From Amycolatopsis sp. DSM 110486 (GTDB taxonomy: Bacteria; Actinomycetota; Actinomycetes; Mycobacteriales; Pseudonocardiaceae): a stretch of DNA of 64,000 nt. The stretch covers positions 945,001 through 1,009,000 of the forward strand of contig NZ_CP080519.1 of NCBI RefSeq assembly GCF_019468465.1, in the 5' to 3' direction. Below, one piece after another: positions 50,932-60,363 of the stretch (its first letter is position 1; the number at the start of each line of letters is the position of its first letter). The notes beneath the pieces were generated by a model that was given only the letters and a program-made list of their open reading frames with translations, was not told the DNA's origin and made no database searches. The position numbers were made by a program, and so were the translations under genes.

Positions 50932-51453
50932 ATGACCACGATCGAGTACCTCGCCCAGTCCGCCGTTCCCCTGCTCTTCGTCGTGGTGCCGGCCATCGGC
51001 GCCTTCGTCCGCACCCGGCACAGCCCCTCCCGCCAAGCCGCACTGGAGACCTGGCAACGATGGTGGGCCATCGGCGCCCTCGGCTGCTCGAGCCTCTGGA
51101 TGACGCTGGCGTTCCTCGGTGCCCCGGACGTGATGTCCACGGCGATCGGCTTCACCCGGACCCCGTTCGAGTTCGAAATCGCCTTCGCCAACCTCGGGCT
51201 CGCGATCATGGGCTTCCGCGCCGCGTCGGCGTCGGCCCGGGAACGCATCACGATCGGCCTCGGTGCCGGGATGTTCCTCTGGGGCGCGGCCGCCGGCCAC
51301 CTCTACCAGTGGTTCGCCAACGGCGACCACGCACCGGGCAACACCGGCGGCGTCGTGATCACCGACCTGCTCATCCCGGCCGTGCTGATCATCCTCGCCC
51401 GCCGCGCGCAGCGACTGTCCACAGCGGAACCGGCCACGCCGGCGCTGGTCTGA
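50932..51453 (+). CDS. membrane protein, DUF6790-like
   Basis: A 173-residue protein with four hydrophobic segments (about 8-25, 44-62, 80-95, 102-120, with a last one near 140-156). FEFEIAFANLGLAIMGFRA and LYQWFANGDHAPGNTGGVVITDLLIP are the most conserved-looking parts and resemble DUF6790-type proteins. The role is unknown; the divergent MarR gene and shared operator suggest inducible expression. The ATG is at 50932, immediately after the palindrome, so the message should have almost no leader. Confidence 0.7.
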   Translation: MTTIEYLAQSAVPLLFVVVPAIGAFVRTRHSPSRQAALETWQRWWAIGALGCSSLWMTLAFLGAPDVMSTAIGFTRTPFEFEIAFANLGLAIMGFRAASASARERITIGLGAGMFLWGAAAGHLYQWFANGDHAPGNTGGVVITDLLIPAVLIILARRAQRLSTAEPATPALV

Positions 51454-51533
51454 AAACCTTCCTACACAAAGAAAATCCTGAACAAAGAAAAGCGGGCGCA
51501 CGGGAACACCGTGCGCCCGCCGTCGTGAAAAAC

Positions 51534-52607
51534 TCAGACCGTGAGGATCGAACGCAGCCGGCCGACGTCGGCCATGCGGCGCTCTGCGAGGCGGTCGGCC
51601 GCCGCGGCGGGCGGGACGCCGTCGGCCTTGGCCAGGGCGTACACGGCCTTCGTGGTGTCGAAGATGGCCGTGGTCTTGCGCTGGGCGCGGGCGAAGTCGA
51701 AGCCGTGGCGTTCGTCGTCGACCTGGATGACGCCGCCGGCGTTGACCAGGTAGTCGGGCGCGAAGAGGATGCCGCGGTCGTCGAGGAGCTTGTCGACGCC
51801 CGGGTGGGCGAGCTGGTTGTTCGCGGCACCGCACACGATGCGGGCTTGCAGCGCGGCCACCCTCTCGTCCGTGAGCACGCCACCGAGAGCGCACGGGGCG
51901 AAGACGTCGAGGTCCGTGCGGATCAGGGTGTCCACATCGGACACGACCTCGACGCCCGGGTACGCGGCGCGCGTGCGCTCCAGCGCGGGCGCCGACACGT
52001 CGGTGATCACGACCTGCGCGCCGGCTTCGACGAGGTGGCCCACCAGGATGTGCCCGACCTTGCCGACCCCGGCGACGCCGACGCGGCGGCCGGCCAGCTC
52101 GGGCACGCCCCACACGTGGTCAGCCGAAGCGCGCATGCCCTGGTAGACGCCGTACGCGGTGAGCACCGAGGAGTCGCCCGCACCGCCGTCTTCGGGTGAG
52201 CGGCCGGTGACGAACTTGGTCTCGCGGGCCACCACGTCCATGTCGTGCACGTACGTGCCCACGTCGCAGGCCGTGATGTAGCGGCCGCCGAGGGACTGCA
52301 CGAAGCGGCCGTATGCACGCAGCAGCGCTTCGGACTTCATCGTGGCCGGGTCGCCGAGGATCACGGCCTTGCCGCCGCCGAGGTCGAGTCCGGCCAGCGC
52401 GTTCTTGTACGCCATCCCCTTGGAGAGCGCGAGCACGTCGTCGAGCGCGTCGTCCTCGGTGGCGTAGGGGTAGAAGCGAGTGCCGCCGAGCGCCGGGCCC
52501 AGTGCGGTGGAGTAAATGCCGATGATGGCTTTGAGGCCGCTGGCCTCGTCGTGGCAGTACACGACTTGTTCATGGCCGCTGTGCCGGCCGAACACTCCTT
52601 CGGTCAC
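51534..52607 (-). CDS. vdh: branched-chain amino acid (valine/leucine) dehydrogenase
   Basis: A 357-residue Glu/Leu/Phe/Val dehydrogenase that deaminates branched-chain amino acids to 2-oxoacids with NAD. K68 and K80 ([16 protein letters not shown]) fall at the positions of the substrate-binding and catalytic lysines of leucine dehydrogenase. The NAD motif is GVAGVGKVG, and [14 protein letters not shown] is typical. Length matches Streptomyces Vdh. AGGGAG before the GTG at 52607 decides the start. Confidence 0.92.
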   Translation of the reverse strand: MTEGVFGRHSGHEQVVYCHDEASGLKAIIGIYSTALGPALGGTRFYPYATEDDALDDVLALSKGMAYKNALAGLDLGGGKAVILGDPATMKSEALLRAYGRFVQSLGGRYITACDVGTYVHDMDVVARETKFVTGRSPEDGGAGDSSVLTAYGVYQGMRASADHVWGVPELAGRRVGVAGVGKVGHILVGHLVEAGAQVVITDVSAPALERTRAAYPGVEVVSDVDTLIRTDLDVFAPCALGGVLTDERVAALQARIVCGAANNQLAHPGVDKLLDDRGILFAPDYLVNAGGVIQVDDERHGFDFARAQRKTTAIFDTTKAVYALAKADGVPPAAAADRLAERRMADVGRLRSILTV

Positions 52608-52744
52608 GGTGGTGACTCCCTTGTCTGACCGCTCGCGGTTCGTGGCCGCGCGCTCCGGAAGGTGGTGTGCCGGACGGAGGTCGTCCACCCCGCACACCGC
52701 CAACCTAGAGCCATCCGCGCGAACCGACCACCGCAGGTCGTCGA

Positions 52745-53938
52745 TCAGCCGGCGACGACCTTCCCGAGTGTCGCCATCGCTGCTTCCAGCTGGGCATCCG
52801 ACAGGTACGGCGCCGGGCCGAACCGCAGGTAGGAGCCCCTGCTGTCGGTCCGGACGCCGTGCTCGGCCAGCGCGTTCTGCAGGTCGCCGGCCGAGGGGCT
52901 GCGCAGCGACAGGAACCCGCCGATCATCCCCGGCGGCGTCTCGCGGTCCCTCGACACCACGTCGGCGGGCAGGCCGAGGTCGTCGAAGCACTGCGCGAGC
53001 AGGCCGACCTGGTGCTGCGACACCGTGCGCAGGAACTCCGGCGTCAGGCCGTGCTCGGCGAAGAACCGCTGCACGCGCACGCCGCGGTAGTGGCTCGACG
53101 GGTCGTAGGTAGCGCCGGCGAAGCGGTCGCCGCCGGTGGCGTAGGCGACGCGGTCCGGGCGCTGCCGGTCGGCGAGCGCGCCGAACTCCGCGTACCAGCC
53201 GGTGACGACCGGGCGCAGCTCCTGCGCGTGGGCCGGCAGGCGCAGGAAGCAGTTGCCCTCGCCGAGCTGGAGGTACTTGTAGCCGCCGCCGACCACCCAC
53301 GCGTTGGTGAGTCCCAGGTCGTGCAGCGAGAACGGCACGACGCCCAAGGCGTGGTAGGCGTCCACGACCAGTTCGACATTGCCGGCGCGGCAAACGTCGG
53401 CCAGGTGCGCGAGCCCGGGCACGAGCCGCGCGGTCTCGAACAACACGGCGGACACGAGCACGGCCGCCGTGTTCTCGTCGACCTCCGCGGCCACGCGTTC
53501 GGCCAGCGTCGGCACGGGGTCCACGGGCACCCGCACGACTTCGACGCCCTCTTCCTCCAGCCGTGCGAGCTGGCGGCGCAGGGTGTGGAACTCGCCGCCG
53601 GTGGTGACCAGGCGCGGGCGGGACCGCAGCTCGATCGCCGAGAGGAACCGGATCACGAGCTCGTGGGTGTTGGCGCCCAGGGCGTACTCGCCGTGCTGGT
53701 CGGACAGCAGCGCGCGGAAGCCGGCGCGCAGCTCGTCGGCCTTGGCGAACGCGGCGGTCCACTTCTCGTCGACGTCGCGGGCCGCGTCGGCGAACGCCTC
53801 GGCCAGACCCTCCTCCGCGACGTCGGGCCAGGCCTGGTGCGAGTGCGCCGAGAGCAGCAACCGGTCGGCCACACGGAAGCGCGAGTAGTGCGGCGCGAGC
53901 GCGTTGTCGTCCGCGCGCAGAGAATCCAGCGTCGTCAC
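52745..53938 (-). CDS. kynU: kynureninase
   Basis: A 397-residue class-V PLP enzyme that cleaves kynurenine to anthranilate and alanine. Lys221 in [13 protein letters not shown] is the PLP lysine, and [12 protein letters not shown] (D193) contacts the cofactor. [15 protein letters not shown] at the N-terminus is typical of actinobacterial kynureninases. The GTG overlaps the kynA stop (GTGA). It is the last gene of a paaX-kynA-kynU operon. kynB (formamidase) is absent from the window. Confidence 0.93.
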   Translation of the reverse strand: MTTLDSLRADDNALAPHYSRFRVADRLLLSAHSHQAWPDVAEEGLAEAFADAARDVDEKWTAAFAKADELRAGFRALLSDQHGEYALGANTHELVIRFLSAIELRSRPRLVTTGGEFHTLRRQLARLEEEGVEVVRVPVDPVPTLAERVAAEVDENTAAVLVSAVLFETARLVPGLAHLADVCRAGNVELVVDAYHALGVVPFSLHDLGLTNAWVVGGGYKYLQLGEGNCFLRLPAHAQELRPVVTGWYAEFGALADRQRPDRVAYATGGDRFAGATYDPSSHYRGVRVQRFFAEHGLTPEFLRTVSQHQVGLLAQCFDDLGLPADVVSRDRETPPGMIGGFLSLRSPSAGDLQNALAEHGVRTDSRGSYLRFGPAPYLSDAQLEAAMATLGKVVAG

Positions 53939-54726
53939 AACTTGCTCCGCACGGCCCACAGGTCCGGGAACATCGGCTGGAAGAGGGTGGTCCGCAGGTA
54001 CGTCGCGCCCGACGACCCGCCCGTCCCGGTCTTGTCGCCGATGGTCCGCTCGACCATCTTCACGTGCCGGTAGCGCCACTCCTGCATCCCTTCGTCGAGG
54101 TCGACGAGGCACTCCGCGACCACCGAGGGGCCGCCGTCGTCCTGGTAGACCTTCAGCAGTACCGCCTGCAGTTCCGCCGACGGTGCCACCGGCCGGGTGA
54201 CGTCTCGATCACGGTCCACGGCATAACCGCTGTTCGCGAGGTATTTGAGGAACGAGTCGAAGACCGACGGCCGGGCCATCGCGGCGGCGATCCGGGCGCG
54301 CTGCTCGCCGCCTTCCGGGTAGTGCGCGAACACGCGCTCGTCGCGGCGGCCGAGCACCGCCTCCAGCTCGCGGAACTGGGCCGACTGGAAGCCGCTGGAC
54401 GCGTCGAGGCGCGCGCGGAAGCTCGTGAACTGGCTGGGCGTCATGGTCTCCAGCACGTCGAGCTGCGCGACGATCACCTTCAGCACCGTGAGGATCCGCC
54501 GCAGCGTGCGGATCGCGTGCGCGGTGTTGCCGGCTTCGAGGTTGGCCTGCAGGAACTCCGCCTCGTGCAGGATCTGCTTGAACCACAGCTCGTACACCTG
54601 GTGGATCACGATGAACAGCAGCTCGTCGTGCTCGTCGGAACGCGGGCGCTGGGCCTGGAGCACCTCGTCGAGCGCGAGGTACGACGTGTAGCTCAGCGCA
54701 GCCTGCGTGTCGTCGGTCTGGGTCAT
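53935..54726 (-). CDS. kynA: tryptophan 2,3-dioxygenase
   Basis: A 263-residue heme dioxygenase that opens the indole ring of L-tryptophan to N-formylkynurenine. Two His-containing family motifs are visible, H42 in [16 protein letters not shown] (active-site) and H221 in [18 protein letters not shown] (heme ligand), and the substrate-binding GTGGSSG loop follows. The length is normal. It overlaps the upstream regulator gene by 4 bases (ATGA) and the kynureninase gene by 4 bases. Confidence 0.96.
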   Translation of the reverse strand: MTQTDDTQAALSYTSYLALDEVLQAQRPRSDEHDELLFIVIHQVYELWFKQILHEAEFLQANLEAGNTAHAIRTLRRILTVLKVIVAQLDVLETMTPSQFTSFRARLDASSGFQSAQFRELEAVLGRRDERVFAHYPEGGEQRARIAAAMARPSVFDSFLKYLANSGYAVDRDRDVTRPVAPSAELQAVLLKVYQDDGGPSVVAECLVDLDEGMQEWRYRHVKMVERTIGDKTGTGGSSGATYLRTTLFQPMFPDLWAVRSKL

Positions 54727-55559
54727 GGGTTCCTCACCTCGTCGAAATCACTGGTCCGCACGGCACGATCGAAGTGCCGTTGCGCCGCGGGCGCCAGCGC
54801 GGCGTACAGGTCGTGGAAGAGCTCGACGGCCGCCGCGCGCCGGCCGGGCGCGGGAATCAGCTCGCCGGGCAGCTCGGGATCGAGCGACGGGAACACGCGG
54901 AACTCGTGCACCAGTCTCGTTCGCACCGTAAACGCTTGCGCGTCGGGCAGATCGTGCGGGCTGCCACCGAACTCGGTCACGAACGCGTCATAGCGGGCCG
55001 ACAGCTCGTCGAGGTCCCAGGCCCGCCCGGCGAACCGGCGGACGTCCAGCGCCGCCGACGGAGTGCCCAGCATCAGGCCGGCGTGCTCGGTCACGCCGAG
55101 CTCGGCGAGCAGGCCGAGCACCTCGGCCTCGCGGTCGTGCGGCGCGATCCACGTGCCGTCCTGCACCGGGCCGAAGCCGAGGAACCGCAAGCGCCGCACG
55201 AGCGTCTCGCGGGCCTGGCGGCGGGTCTCGGGGATGTTCTGCCACAGCACCGTCCACGGGCCGGCGGGCCGGTCGCGGCGGCCGAGGCTGAAGATGCGCC
55301 GGTCGCCGTCGGCCAGGACCGCGATGGTGCGGCTCGTGAGCGAGTAGTGCACCAGCCGGCCTTCGCGGTGGCGCGCCAGCAGGTCGCGGTTGACCAGCCG
55401 GGTGAGCGCGATGCGGGCGGCGCCGTCGGAGAAGCCCAGCTCGGTGAGCAGCGACACGAGGCCGCCCGACCACACGCGCCGGCTCTCGCGCGGCCGCGCG
55501 TAGCTGCCGAGGAGCGTGATCACCAGCTCCTGCGGTCCGGTGGGCGATGGTTCGGGCAC
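54723..55559 (-). CDS. PaaX family transcriptional regulator of the kyn operon
   Basis: A 278-residue PaaX-type regulator: N-terminal winged helix (QELVITLLGSYARPRESRRVWSGGLVSLLTELGFSDGAARIALTRLVNRDLL), then the PaaX_C domain (WTVLWQNIPETRRQARETLVRRLRFLGFGPVQDGTWIAP). The founder senses phenylacetyl-CoA. Here it is the first gene of the operon with kynA and kynU, and divergent from SDR and crotonase genes, so the likely effector is a CoA thioester derived from anthranilate. The start is GTG with a TATAGA hexamer only a few bases upstream. Confidence 0.9.
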   Translation of the reverse strand: MPEPSPTGPQELVITLLGSYARPRESRRVWSGGLVSLLTELGFSDGAARIALTRLVNRDLLARHREGRLVHYSLTSRTIAVLADGDRRIFSLGRRDRPAGPWTVLWQNIPETRRQARETLVRRLRFLGFGPVQDGTWIAPHDREAEVLGLLAELGVTEHAGLMLGTPSAALDVRRFAGRAWDLDELSARYDAFVTEFGGSPHDLPDAQAFTVRTRLVHEFRVFPSLDPELPGELIPAPGRRAAAVELFHDLYAALAPAAQRHFDRAVRTSDFDEVRNP

Positions 55560-55571
55560 GGCATGACTCTA

Positions 55572-55595
55572 TACACCCCAGTCCGCTGCGGTGTA
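55572..55595. promoter_or_regulatory. dyad between paaX-like and SDR genes
   Basis: TACACC (55572-55577) and GGTGTA (55590-55595) are perfect arms in the 68-base divergent gap; CAG and CTG extend the symmetry inside with one mismatch. It is a candidate site for the PaaX-like regulator. Confidence 0.45.
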
Positions 55596-55627
55596 GCTTT
55601 CGAGTGAGCAGGTTGTCAGGAGGCTGG

Positions 55628-56320
55628 ATGAAACGGCTGGTGGTCGTCACCGGCGGCACTCGCGGCATCGGCGCAGCGATCGCGGAACGGTTTACGGCGG
55701 CGGGTGACACAGTGCACGCGCCGGGCAGACGTGAGTGCGACGTGACCGACGAGCAGGCCGTGCGCTCGTACTTCGCCGATTTGGGCCCGGTCGACGTGCT
55801 CGTGAACAACGCCGGGATCTCGTCGAGCGCTCCCACCGCGAAGACGTCGATGGAGGACTGGCGAGCGCAGTTCGAGGTCAACGCGACCGGCGCGTTCCTG
55901 TGCACCCGCGAGGTGCTGCCGGGGATGCGCTCGCGCGACCGCGGCCGGATCGTCACGGTGGCCTCGACCGCCGGGCACGTCGGTTACCGTTACACCACGG
56001 GCTATACGGCCTCGAAGCACGCCGCGGTGGGGCTGATGCGCGCGGTCGCCGCGGAGATCACCGGGACCGGGGTGACGGCCAACGCGGTGTGCCCGGCGTT
56101 CGTGCGCACCGACATGACGGCCGACTCGGTCGCCCGCATCCGCGAACGCACCGGCCGCGACGAAGCCGACGCCGAAGCGGCTTTGGCGGCCGCGTCACCG
56201 TTGGGGCGGTTGCTCGAACCCTCGGAGGTCGCCTTCGCGGTGGCGTTCTTCGCCGCCGAGGAAGCGGCCGCGATCAATGGACAGACCCTCGTACTCGATG
56301 GTGGAGGAATTCAGAAATGA
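55628..56320 (+). CDS. SDR family oxidoreductase, aromatic-CoA cluster
   Basis: A 230-residue classical SDR (TGGTRGIG, NNAG, Ser in VASTAG, YTASK). It is like FabG-type 3-hydroxyacyl/3-oxoacyl-CoA dehydrogenases. AGGAGGCTGG precedes the ATG at 55628, which overrules a longer in-frame extension. It overlaps the crotonase gene by 4 bases; together they probably act on CoA thioesters downstream of anthranilate. Confidence 0.88.
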   Translation: MKRLVVVTGGTRGIGAAIAERFTAAGDTVHAPGRRECDVTDEQAVRSYFADLGPVDVLVNNAGISSSAPTAKTSMEDWRAQFEVNATGAFLCTREVLPGMRSRDRGRIVTVASTAGHVGYRYTTGYTASKHAAVGLMRAVAAEITGTGVTANAVCPAFVRTDMTADSVARIRERTGRDEADAEAALAAASPLGRLLEPSEVAFAVAFFAAEEAAAINGQTLVLDGGGIQK

Positions 56321-57144
56321 GCCCGTTCCGTGCGACTGCCCCGATCACGAAGTCGTGGGACCACTTCGAGTTCACCGTGGACGACGGCGTGGCCACGTTG
56401 ACGTTCAACCGCCCGGAGAAGCTGAACGCGCTGACGTTTGACGTGTATGCGGATTTGCGGGACCTGGTCACGGAGCTGCCCCACCGCGGCGACGTGAAGG
56501 TGCTCGTGATCACCGGCCAGGGACGGGGCTTCTGCTCGGGCGGGGATGTCGAGGAGATCATCGGCGAACTCCAGAAGATGGAGACCGCGGAGCTGCTCGA
56601 GTTCACGCGCATGACCGGCGCGGTCGTGAAGGCGTTGCGGGAGACTCCCATTCCGGTCATCGCCGCTGTCAACGGCGTGGCGGCCGGTGCCGGGTCGGTC
56701 ATCGCGTTGGCGTCGGACTTCCGTGTGCTGGCGAAGTCGGCGAAGTTCGCGTTCCTGTTCACGAAGGTCGGCTTGGCCGGCGCGGACATGGGCTCGGCAT
56801 ACCTGCTGCCCCGGCTGGTGGGCCTCGGCCGGGCCACGGAACTGCTGATGCTGGGCGACAAGCTGGACTCGGCCCGGGCTGAGGCGATCGGACTGGCGAC
56901 GTCGGTCGTGGAGGACTCCGAGCTGGCGCCGACGGCCGCTGCGCTGGCCCGCCGCCTCGCTGACGGGCCGGCGTTGGCGTACTCGACTACGAAGGTCCTG
57001 CTGACCCGTGAGCTGGACATGGACCTGGGGTCGTCGATCGAACTCGAGGCGATGACGCAGGCGTTGCTGATGACGGCTCACGACCACAAGGAGTTCTACG
57101 CCGCTTGGTCGGCGGGGCGTAGTCCACAGTGGACTGGTCGGTGA
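56317..57144 (+). CDS. enoyl-CoA hydratase/isomerase family (crotonase)
   Basis: A 275-residue crotonase-fold protein. The oxyanion-hole segments are GRGFCSGGD and NGVAAGAGSVIALASDFRV. The position that usually carries the first catalytic Glu (PEI) reads FTKVGL, and the second site reads GADMGSAYLLPRLVG, so the standard Glu pair of hydratases is absent and Asp in ADMG may be the functional acid. This fits an atypical reaction such as dienoyl isomerisation or ring hydrolysis on an aromatic-CoA derivative. Co-translated with the SDR. Confidence 0.85.
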   Translation: MSPFRATAPITKSWDHFEFTVDDGVATLTFNRPEKLNALTFDVYADLRDLVTELPHRGDVKVLVITGQGRGFCSGGDVEEIIGELQKMETAELLEFTRMTGAVVKALRETPIPVIAAVNGVAAGAGSVIALASDFRVLAKSAKFAFLFTKVGLAGADMGSAYLLPRLVGLGRATELLMLGDKLDSARAEAIGLATSVVEDSELAPTAAALARRLADGPALAYSTTKVLLTRELDMDLGSSIELEAMTQALLMTAHDHKEFYAAWSAGRSPQWTGR

Positions 57145-57162
57145 CCGGCGGCTTGGCGGCGG

Positions 57163-57918
57163 CTATTTCGTCGCCAAGGTGACGCTACCCAGGCCGGGAA
57201 TGTCGGCCGCGAGACTTTCGCCGCCAGTGAACGGCGTCGGCGCGCACAGGGTGCCGGTGAGGATCAGGGCGCCCGCCGGGATTTCGTCGCCCGTCGTGGC
57301 GAGGTGGTTGGCGAGCCAGGCGATGGCGGCGGCGGGGTTGCCGTTCAGCACCGCGGTGGAGGCGCCCGGAACGACGCGGTCGCCGATGGTGAGGGTGCAG
57401 GTGATGGCCGAAAGGTCTTGCGGCACCGGGACCTGGGGGCCGAGCAGGGCGTAGGCGGCGTTGGTGTTGTCGGCGGCGAGCATGGGCAGCGTGGTGGGGC
57501 CGCCGGACCAGCGGGAGTCGACGATTTCGAAGGCGGGGGCGATCGCGGCCGTCGCGGCGAGGACGTTCTCGGCGGTGGTGTCGGGGCCGGAAAGCGGGCG
57601 GCCGAGGATGAAGGCGATTTCGACTTCGGCGCGAGGGGCGAACAGGTCCGCGGTCGACAAGGGTTGCCCGGGGTCCAGCACGGTGGAAGCCAGGACGTAG
57701 CCGAGGGCGGGCTCGGCGGCGCTGTAGGTGGCGCGGGCCGGCTCGGACGTGAGGCCGATTTTGTAGCCCGCGAGGCGGTCGCCGGCGGCCAGGGCCAGGT
57801 CGCGGGTCGATCGGGAGACGCGGTAGGCGTCCGCGAGATCGGCCAGGGGTTCGGGGGCGACGGCGGGGCCGCCGTGGGTGGCCTTGTGCAGGCGCCAGGC
57901 CAGGTCGTCGTCCGCCAC
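57163..57918 (-). CDS. 2-keto-4-pentenoate hydratase/FAH-family protein
   Basis: A 251-residue protein of the FAA-hydrolase superfamily, hydratase branch (MhpD, 4-oxalocrotonate decarboxylase). GYKIGLTSEPARATYS and RAEVEIAFILGRPL with metal-binding Glu residues, and AAIAWLANHLATTGDEIPAGALILTGTL near the C-terminus, are typical. Such enzymes hydrate 2-oxo-pent-4-enoate from meta-cleavage of catechols. No aldolase or dehydrogenase partner is adjacent. It converges on the crotonase gene. Confidence 0.85.
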   Translation of the reverse strand: MADDDLAWRLHKATHGGPAVAPEPLADLADAYRVSRSTRDLALAAGDRLAGYKIGLTSEPARATYSAAEPALGYVLASTVLDPGQPLSTADLFAPRAEVEIAFILGRPLSGPDTTAENVLAATAAIAPAFEIVDSRWSGGPTTLPMLAADNTNAAYALLGPQVPVPQDLSAITCTLTIGDRVVPGASTAVLNGNPAAAIAWLANHLATTGDEIPAGALILTGTLCAPTPFTGGESLAADIPGLGSVTLATK

Positions 57919-57959
57919 CGTGTGCTCCTCAGGGGTCCGGGATGGGCCCGGTCATCTGA

Positions 57960-58877
57960 TCACACCTCGGTGTGCGCGATGGCGTTGCCCTCCAGCGAAC
58001 CGAACCACAGGCGACCGGCGTGCTCGCGGACGCCGACGAGCATGTGGAAGCCCGGGATCTCGCCCCACCGCTCGTGCTCCACAGCGCCGTCGGCGGCGAT
58101 GCCGAGCACACCGACCTTGCGTTTCGGGGCGGGTTGCAGCGCAGCCGGCAGCGAGCGCACGGCGGCGCGCAACGAGGCGGGCAGGCTGCGGATGGCGTCG
58201 AGGGCGGGCACGCGTACGGAGGCCTGCGTGACCCAGATCAAGCCGTCGCTGCCGGTGGCGATGTTGTCGGGGAAGCCGGGCAAGTCCGCCACGAGGGTGT
58301 CGCGCTGGCCCTGGCGGGTGCCGTGGAGCCAGAAGCGGGTGACGCGGAACTCGCCGGTTTCGGCGACGGCCACGAAGGATTCGTCCGGGGGCAGGGCGAC
58401 GCCGGTGGCGAACTGGAGGCCGTCGGCGATCAGATCGATGCTGCCGTCCGGGGCGCGGCGCAGAAGACGGCCACCGGCGGTCTGTTCGATGAGGTCGTCG
58501 CGCCAGCGGTCGATGCCGAAGCGGCGCGAGGAGTCGGTGAAGTAGATCGTGCCGTCGGTGGCGACGGCGGCGTTGTTGCAGAACACCAGGTCGAGGCCGG
58601 CGGCGGAGGTCGCGAGCGTGCGCACCGCTCCCCCGGCCAGCGGCATCGTGAGCAGGCCTGCGCGGGCGTCGCAGATGAGCAGGTCGTCGCCGTAGAGCTC
58701 CAGGCCCAGCGGACGGCCGCCGGTGTCGCCGAGGACGTCGATGCGACGGCCGTCGGGAGCGACGCGCAGGATGCGGCCGTCGTCGACGCCGGTGTAGACC
58801 CGGCCCTCGGCGTCCACCACCACGTCTTCGGGTGCGTGCCCGTTGACCGGGACCACCGTGACGTCACCGAAGTCCAT
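57960..58877 (-). CDS. SMP-30/gluconolactonase/strictosidine-synthase-like protein
   Basis: A 305-residue six-bladed beta-propeller of the SMP-30/LRE-like group, with repeats such as PEDVVVDAEGRVYTGVDDGRILRVAPDG and NNAAVATDGTIYFTDSSRRFG. DLPGFPDNIATGSDGLIWVT holds the usual Asn/Asp metal ligands. It likely hydrolyses a lactone or binds a hydrophobic ligand; no signal peptide. TAGGAGG six bases before ATG 58877 decides the start, although a GTG codon directly precedes it. A 12-bp palindrome overlaps this leader. Confidence 0.82.
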   Translation of the reverse strand: MDFGDVTVVPVNGHAPEDVVVDAEGRVYTGVDDGRILRVAPDGRRIDVLGDTGGRPLGLELYGDDLLICDARAGLLTMPLAGGAVRTLATSAAGLDLVFCNNAAVATDGTIYFTDSSRRFGIDRWRDDLIEQTAGGRLLRRAPDGSIDLIADGLQFATGVALPPDESFVAVAETGEFRVTRFWLHGTRQGQRDTLVADLPGFPDNIATGSDGLIWVTQASVRVPALDAIRSLPASLRAAVRSLPAALQPAPKRKVGVLGIAADGAVEHERWGEIPGFHMLVGVREHAGRLWFGSLEGNAIAHTEV

Positions 58878-58886
58878 CACGAACCT

Positions 58887-58898
58887 CCTACCGGTAGG
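58887..58898. promoter_or_regulatory. palindrome CCTACCGGTAGG upstream of SMP-30-like gene
   Basis: A perfect 12-bp palindrome just upstream of the SMP-30-like start, overlapping its ribosome-binding site and the stop codon of the phosphatase gene. It shares the TACC..GGTA core with dyads at 60331 and 63337. Confidence 0.45.
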
Positions 58899-59544
58899 TG
58901 AGCAGCTGCGCCGCCTCCGCTTCGAAGTGCGGGTGTTCGTTGAACGTCAACAGGTTCACGCCGCCGCGGCCCGAGGTGAGCTTGGTGATGCCGGTGTTCA
59001 CGGTGACGCGGTTGAACTTCAGCAAGCCGACCTCGGGCACGCCCAGCACCGCGCCCGCGATCGTGCCGATCACGCCCCCGGAGGTGAACACCAGCGCGTG
59101 CTCGCCCTTGCCGAGTGACTCGACGAGGTCGGTCAGCCCGGCCGTGCAGCGTTCGAGGAACGCCGGCCACGTCTCGGCGCACGGCCCGTCGGCGCCCGCC
59201 GCCACCCACGCACCGAGCGCGGCGTCGAGCAGGCCCTGGTACGCGCGGGAATCCTCCTGCGGGGCGCCGCCGGCGTGGTGGCGCGAAATGTCCACGTGGT
59301 CGTATTCGTTCCACCGCGGGTCCTCGACCACGGGCACGTCCGAGCCGAGCGTCTTCAGCGCCGTCGCCGCCGTGTCGCGCTGGCGGGCGAGCGAGCCGGA
59401 GCGCACCTGCGCGAACTCGACGCCCCGGCGCGCGAGCTCACGACCGACCACAGTGGACTGTTCGAAGCCGCGCTCGGACAGCGCGTCGTAGTCGGCCGCG
59501 CCGAACGAGGCCTGACCGTGACGGACGAGGTAGATCGCACCCAA
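58888..59544 (-). CDS. histidine phosphatase family (phosphoglycerate mutase-like)
   Basis: A 218-residue histidine phosphatase with the catalytic RHG near the N-terminus (IYLVRHGQASFG, His9) and a second His region in ALVFTSGGVIGTIAG where the usual H is replaced by a Ser/Thr context. The substrate is unknown. The start is TTG at 59544: AAAGGAG lies 8 bases upstream, and the family's conserved sequence begins at residue 4. It is followed at 10 bases by the SMP-30-like gene, likely in one transcript with the SDR upstream. Confidence 0.83.
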   Translation of the reverse strand: MGAIYLVRHGQASFGAADYDALSERGFEQSTVVGRELARRGVEFAQVRSGSLARQRDTAATALKTLGSDVPVVEDPRWNEYDHVDISRHHAGGAPQEDSRAYQGLLDAALGAWVAAGADGPCAETWPAFLERCTAGLTDLVESLGKGEHALVFTSGGVIGTIAGAVLGVPEVGLLKFNRVTVNTGITKLTSGRGGVNLLTFNEHPHFEAEAAQLLTYR

Positions 59545-59566
59545 CGCATTTGCTCCTTTTGGCTCG

Positions 59567-60319
59567 TCAGGAGAACTTGGCCAGCAACCCGGCGGGCAGC
59601 ACGCGCATGACCGCACTGAGCGGCACCCACGGCCACGAAGGAACGTACGCCATTTTCGGCTCCGCCTCGATCGCCTTGGCCATCGCGCGGGCCCCCGCCT
59701 CGGCGCCGGTCAGCAACGGCGTGGTGCCGCTGCGGTCGGTCATTTCGGACGCGATGTAGCCGGGGCGGATCTCGGTGACGCTGATGTCCGTGCGGCGCAG
59801 CTCGACCCGCGTGCCCGCCACGAACGCGGAAATCCCGGCCTTCGAAGCGGCGTACGCGGTGAGGTTCTTGGGCAGGCCGCGGATCGCGCTGAACGACGAG
59901 ACCACGGCGAGGTGCCCGTCACGCTGCTCGCGGAGGATGCCAACGGCGGCCTCGATCTGCGCGGCCGCGGCGACGAAGTTGGTCTCCAGCGTCTGGCGGT
60001 TGGCGTCGAAGCGGCCCTTGCCCACGGGCTGGCCCTTGCCGAGCCCGGCGTTCACGATCACGCGGTCGAGCGAGCCGAGCTCGCCGCGGAACTCTTCGAA
60101 GACGGTGAACACGCGGTCGTGGTCGTTGACGTCGAGCGGGCGGGTGACGACCGTGATCCCGGGGAAGGCGGCTTTGAGTTCGGCCGCGAGCTCGTCGAGG
60201 CGGTCGGTACGCCGCGCGCAGAGGGCGAGGTTGCGGCCGCGCGCCGCGAACTGGCGCGCCATGCCTTCGCCCAGCCCCGAACTGGCGCCGGTGATCAGGA
60301 TGTTCTTCCGCAGGACCAT
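59567..60319 (-). CDS. SDR family oxidoreductase
   Basis: A 250-residue classical SDR with TGASSGLGEG, NAGLGKGQPVG, the Ser in VVSSFSA and YAASK. The C-terminus (PKMAYVPSWPWVPLSAVMRVLPAGLLAKFS) is hydrophobic, as in lipid-acting SDRs of mycolata relatives. ATG at 60319. It lies 22 bases upstream of the phosphatase gene and is preceded by a TACC..GGTA dyad and a 15-bp stem-loop. Confidence 0.87.
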   Translation of the reverse strand: MVLRKNILITGASSGLGEGMARQFAARGRNLALCARRTDRLDELAAELKAAFPGITVVTRPLDVNDHDRVFTVFEEFRGELGSLDRVIVNAGLGKGQPVGKGRFDANRQTLETNFVAAAAQIEAAVGILREQRDGHLAVVSSFSAIRGLPKNLTAYAASKAGISAFVAGTRVELRRTDISVTEIRPGYIASEMTDRSGTTPLLTGAEAGARAMAKAIEAEPKMAYVPSWPWVPLSAVMRVLPAGLLAKFS

Positions 60320-60330
60320 GGGCCGGATCC

Positions 60331-60342
60331 TACCGGTTGGTA
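60331..60342. promoter_or_regulatory. TACC-GGTT-GGTA dyad upstream of SDR gene
   Basis: TACC and GGTA arms with 4 bases between, starting 12 bases upstream of the SDR start. Its complement, TACCAACCGGTA, is like operators of actinobacterial TetR fatty-acid regulators as I recall them. Confidence 0.4.
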
Positions 60343-60363
60343 ACCACCGTGCCGCGGCCCTTG

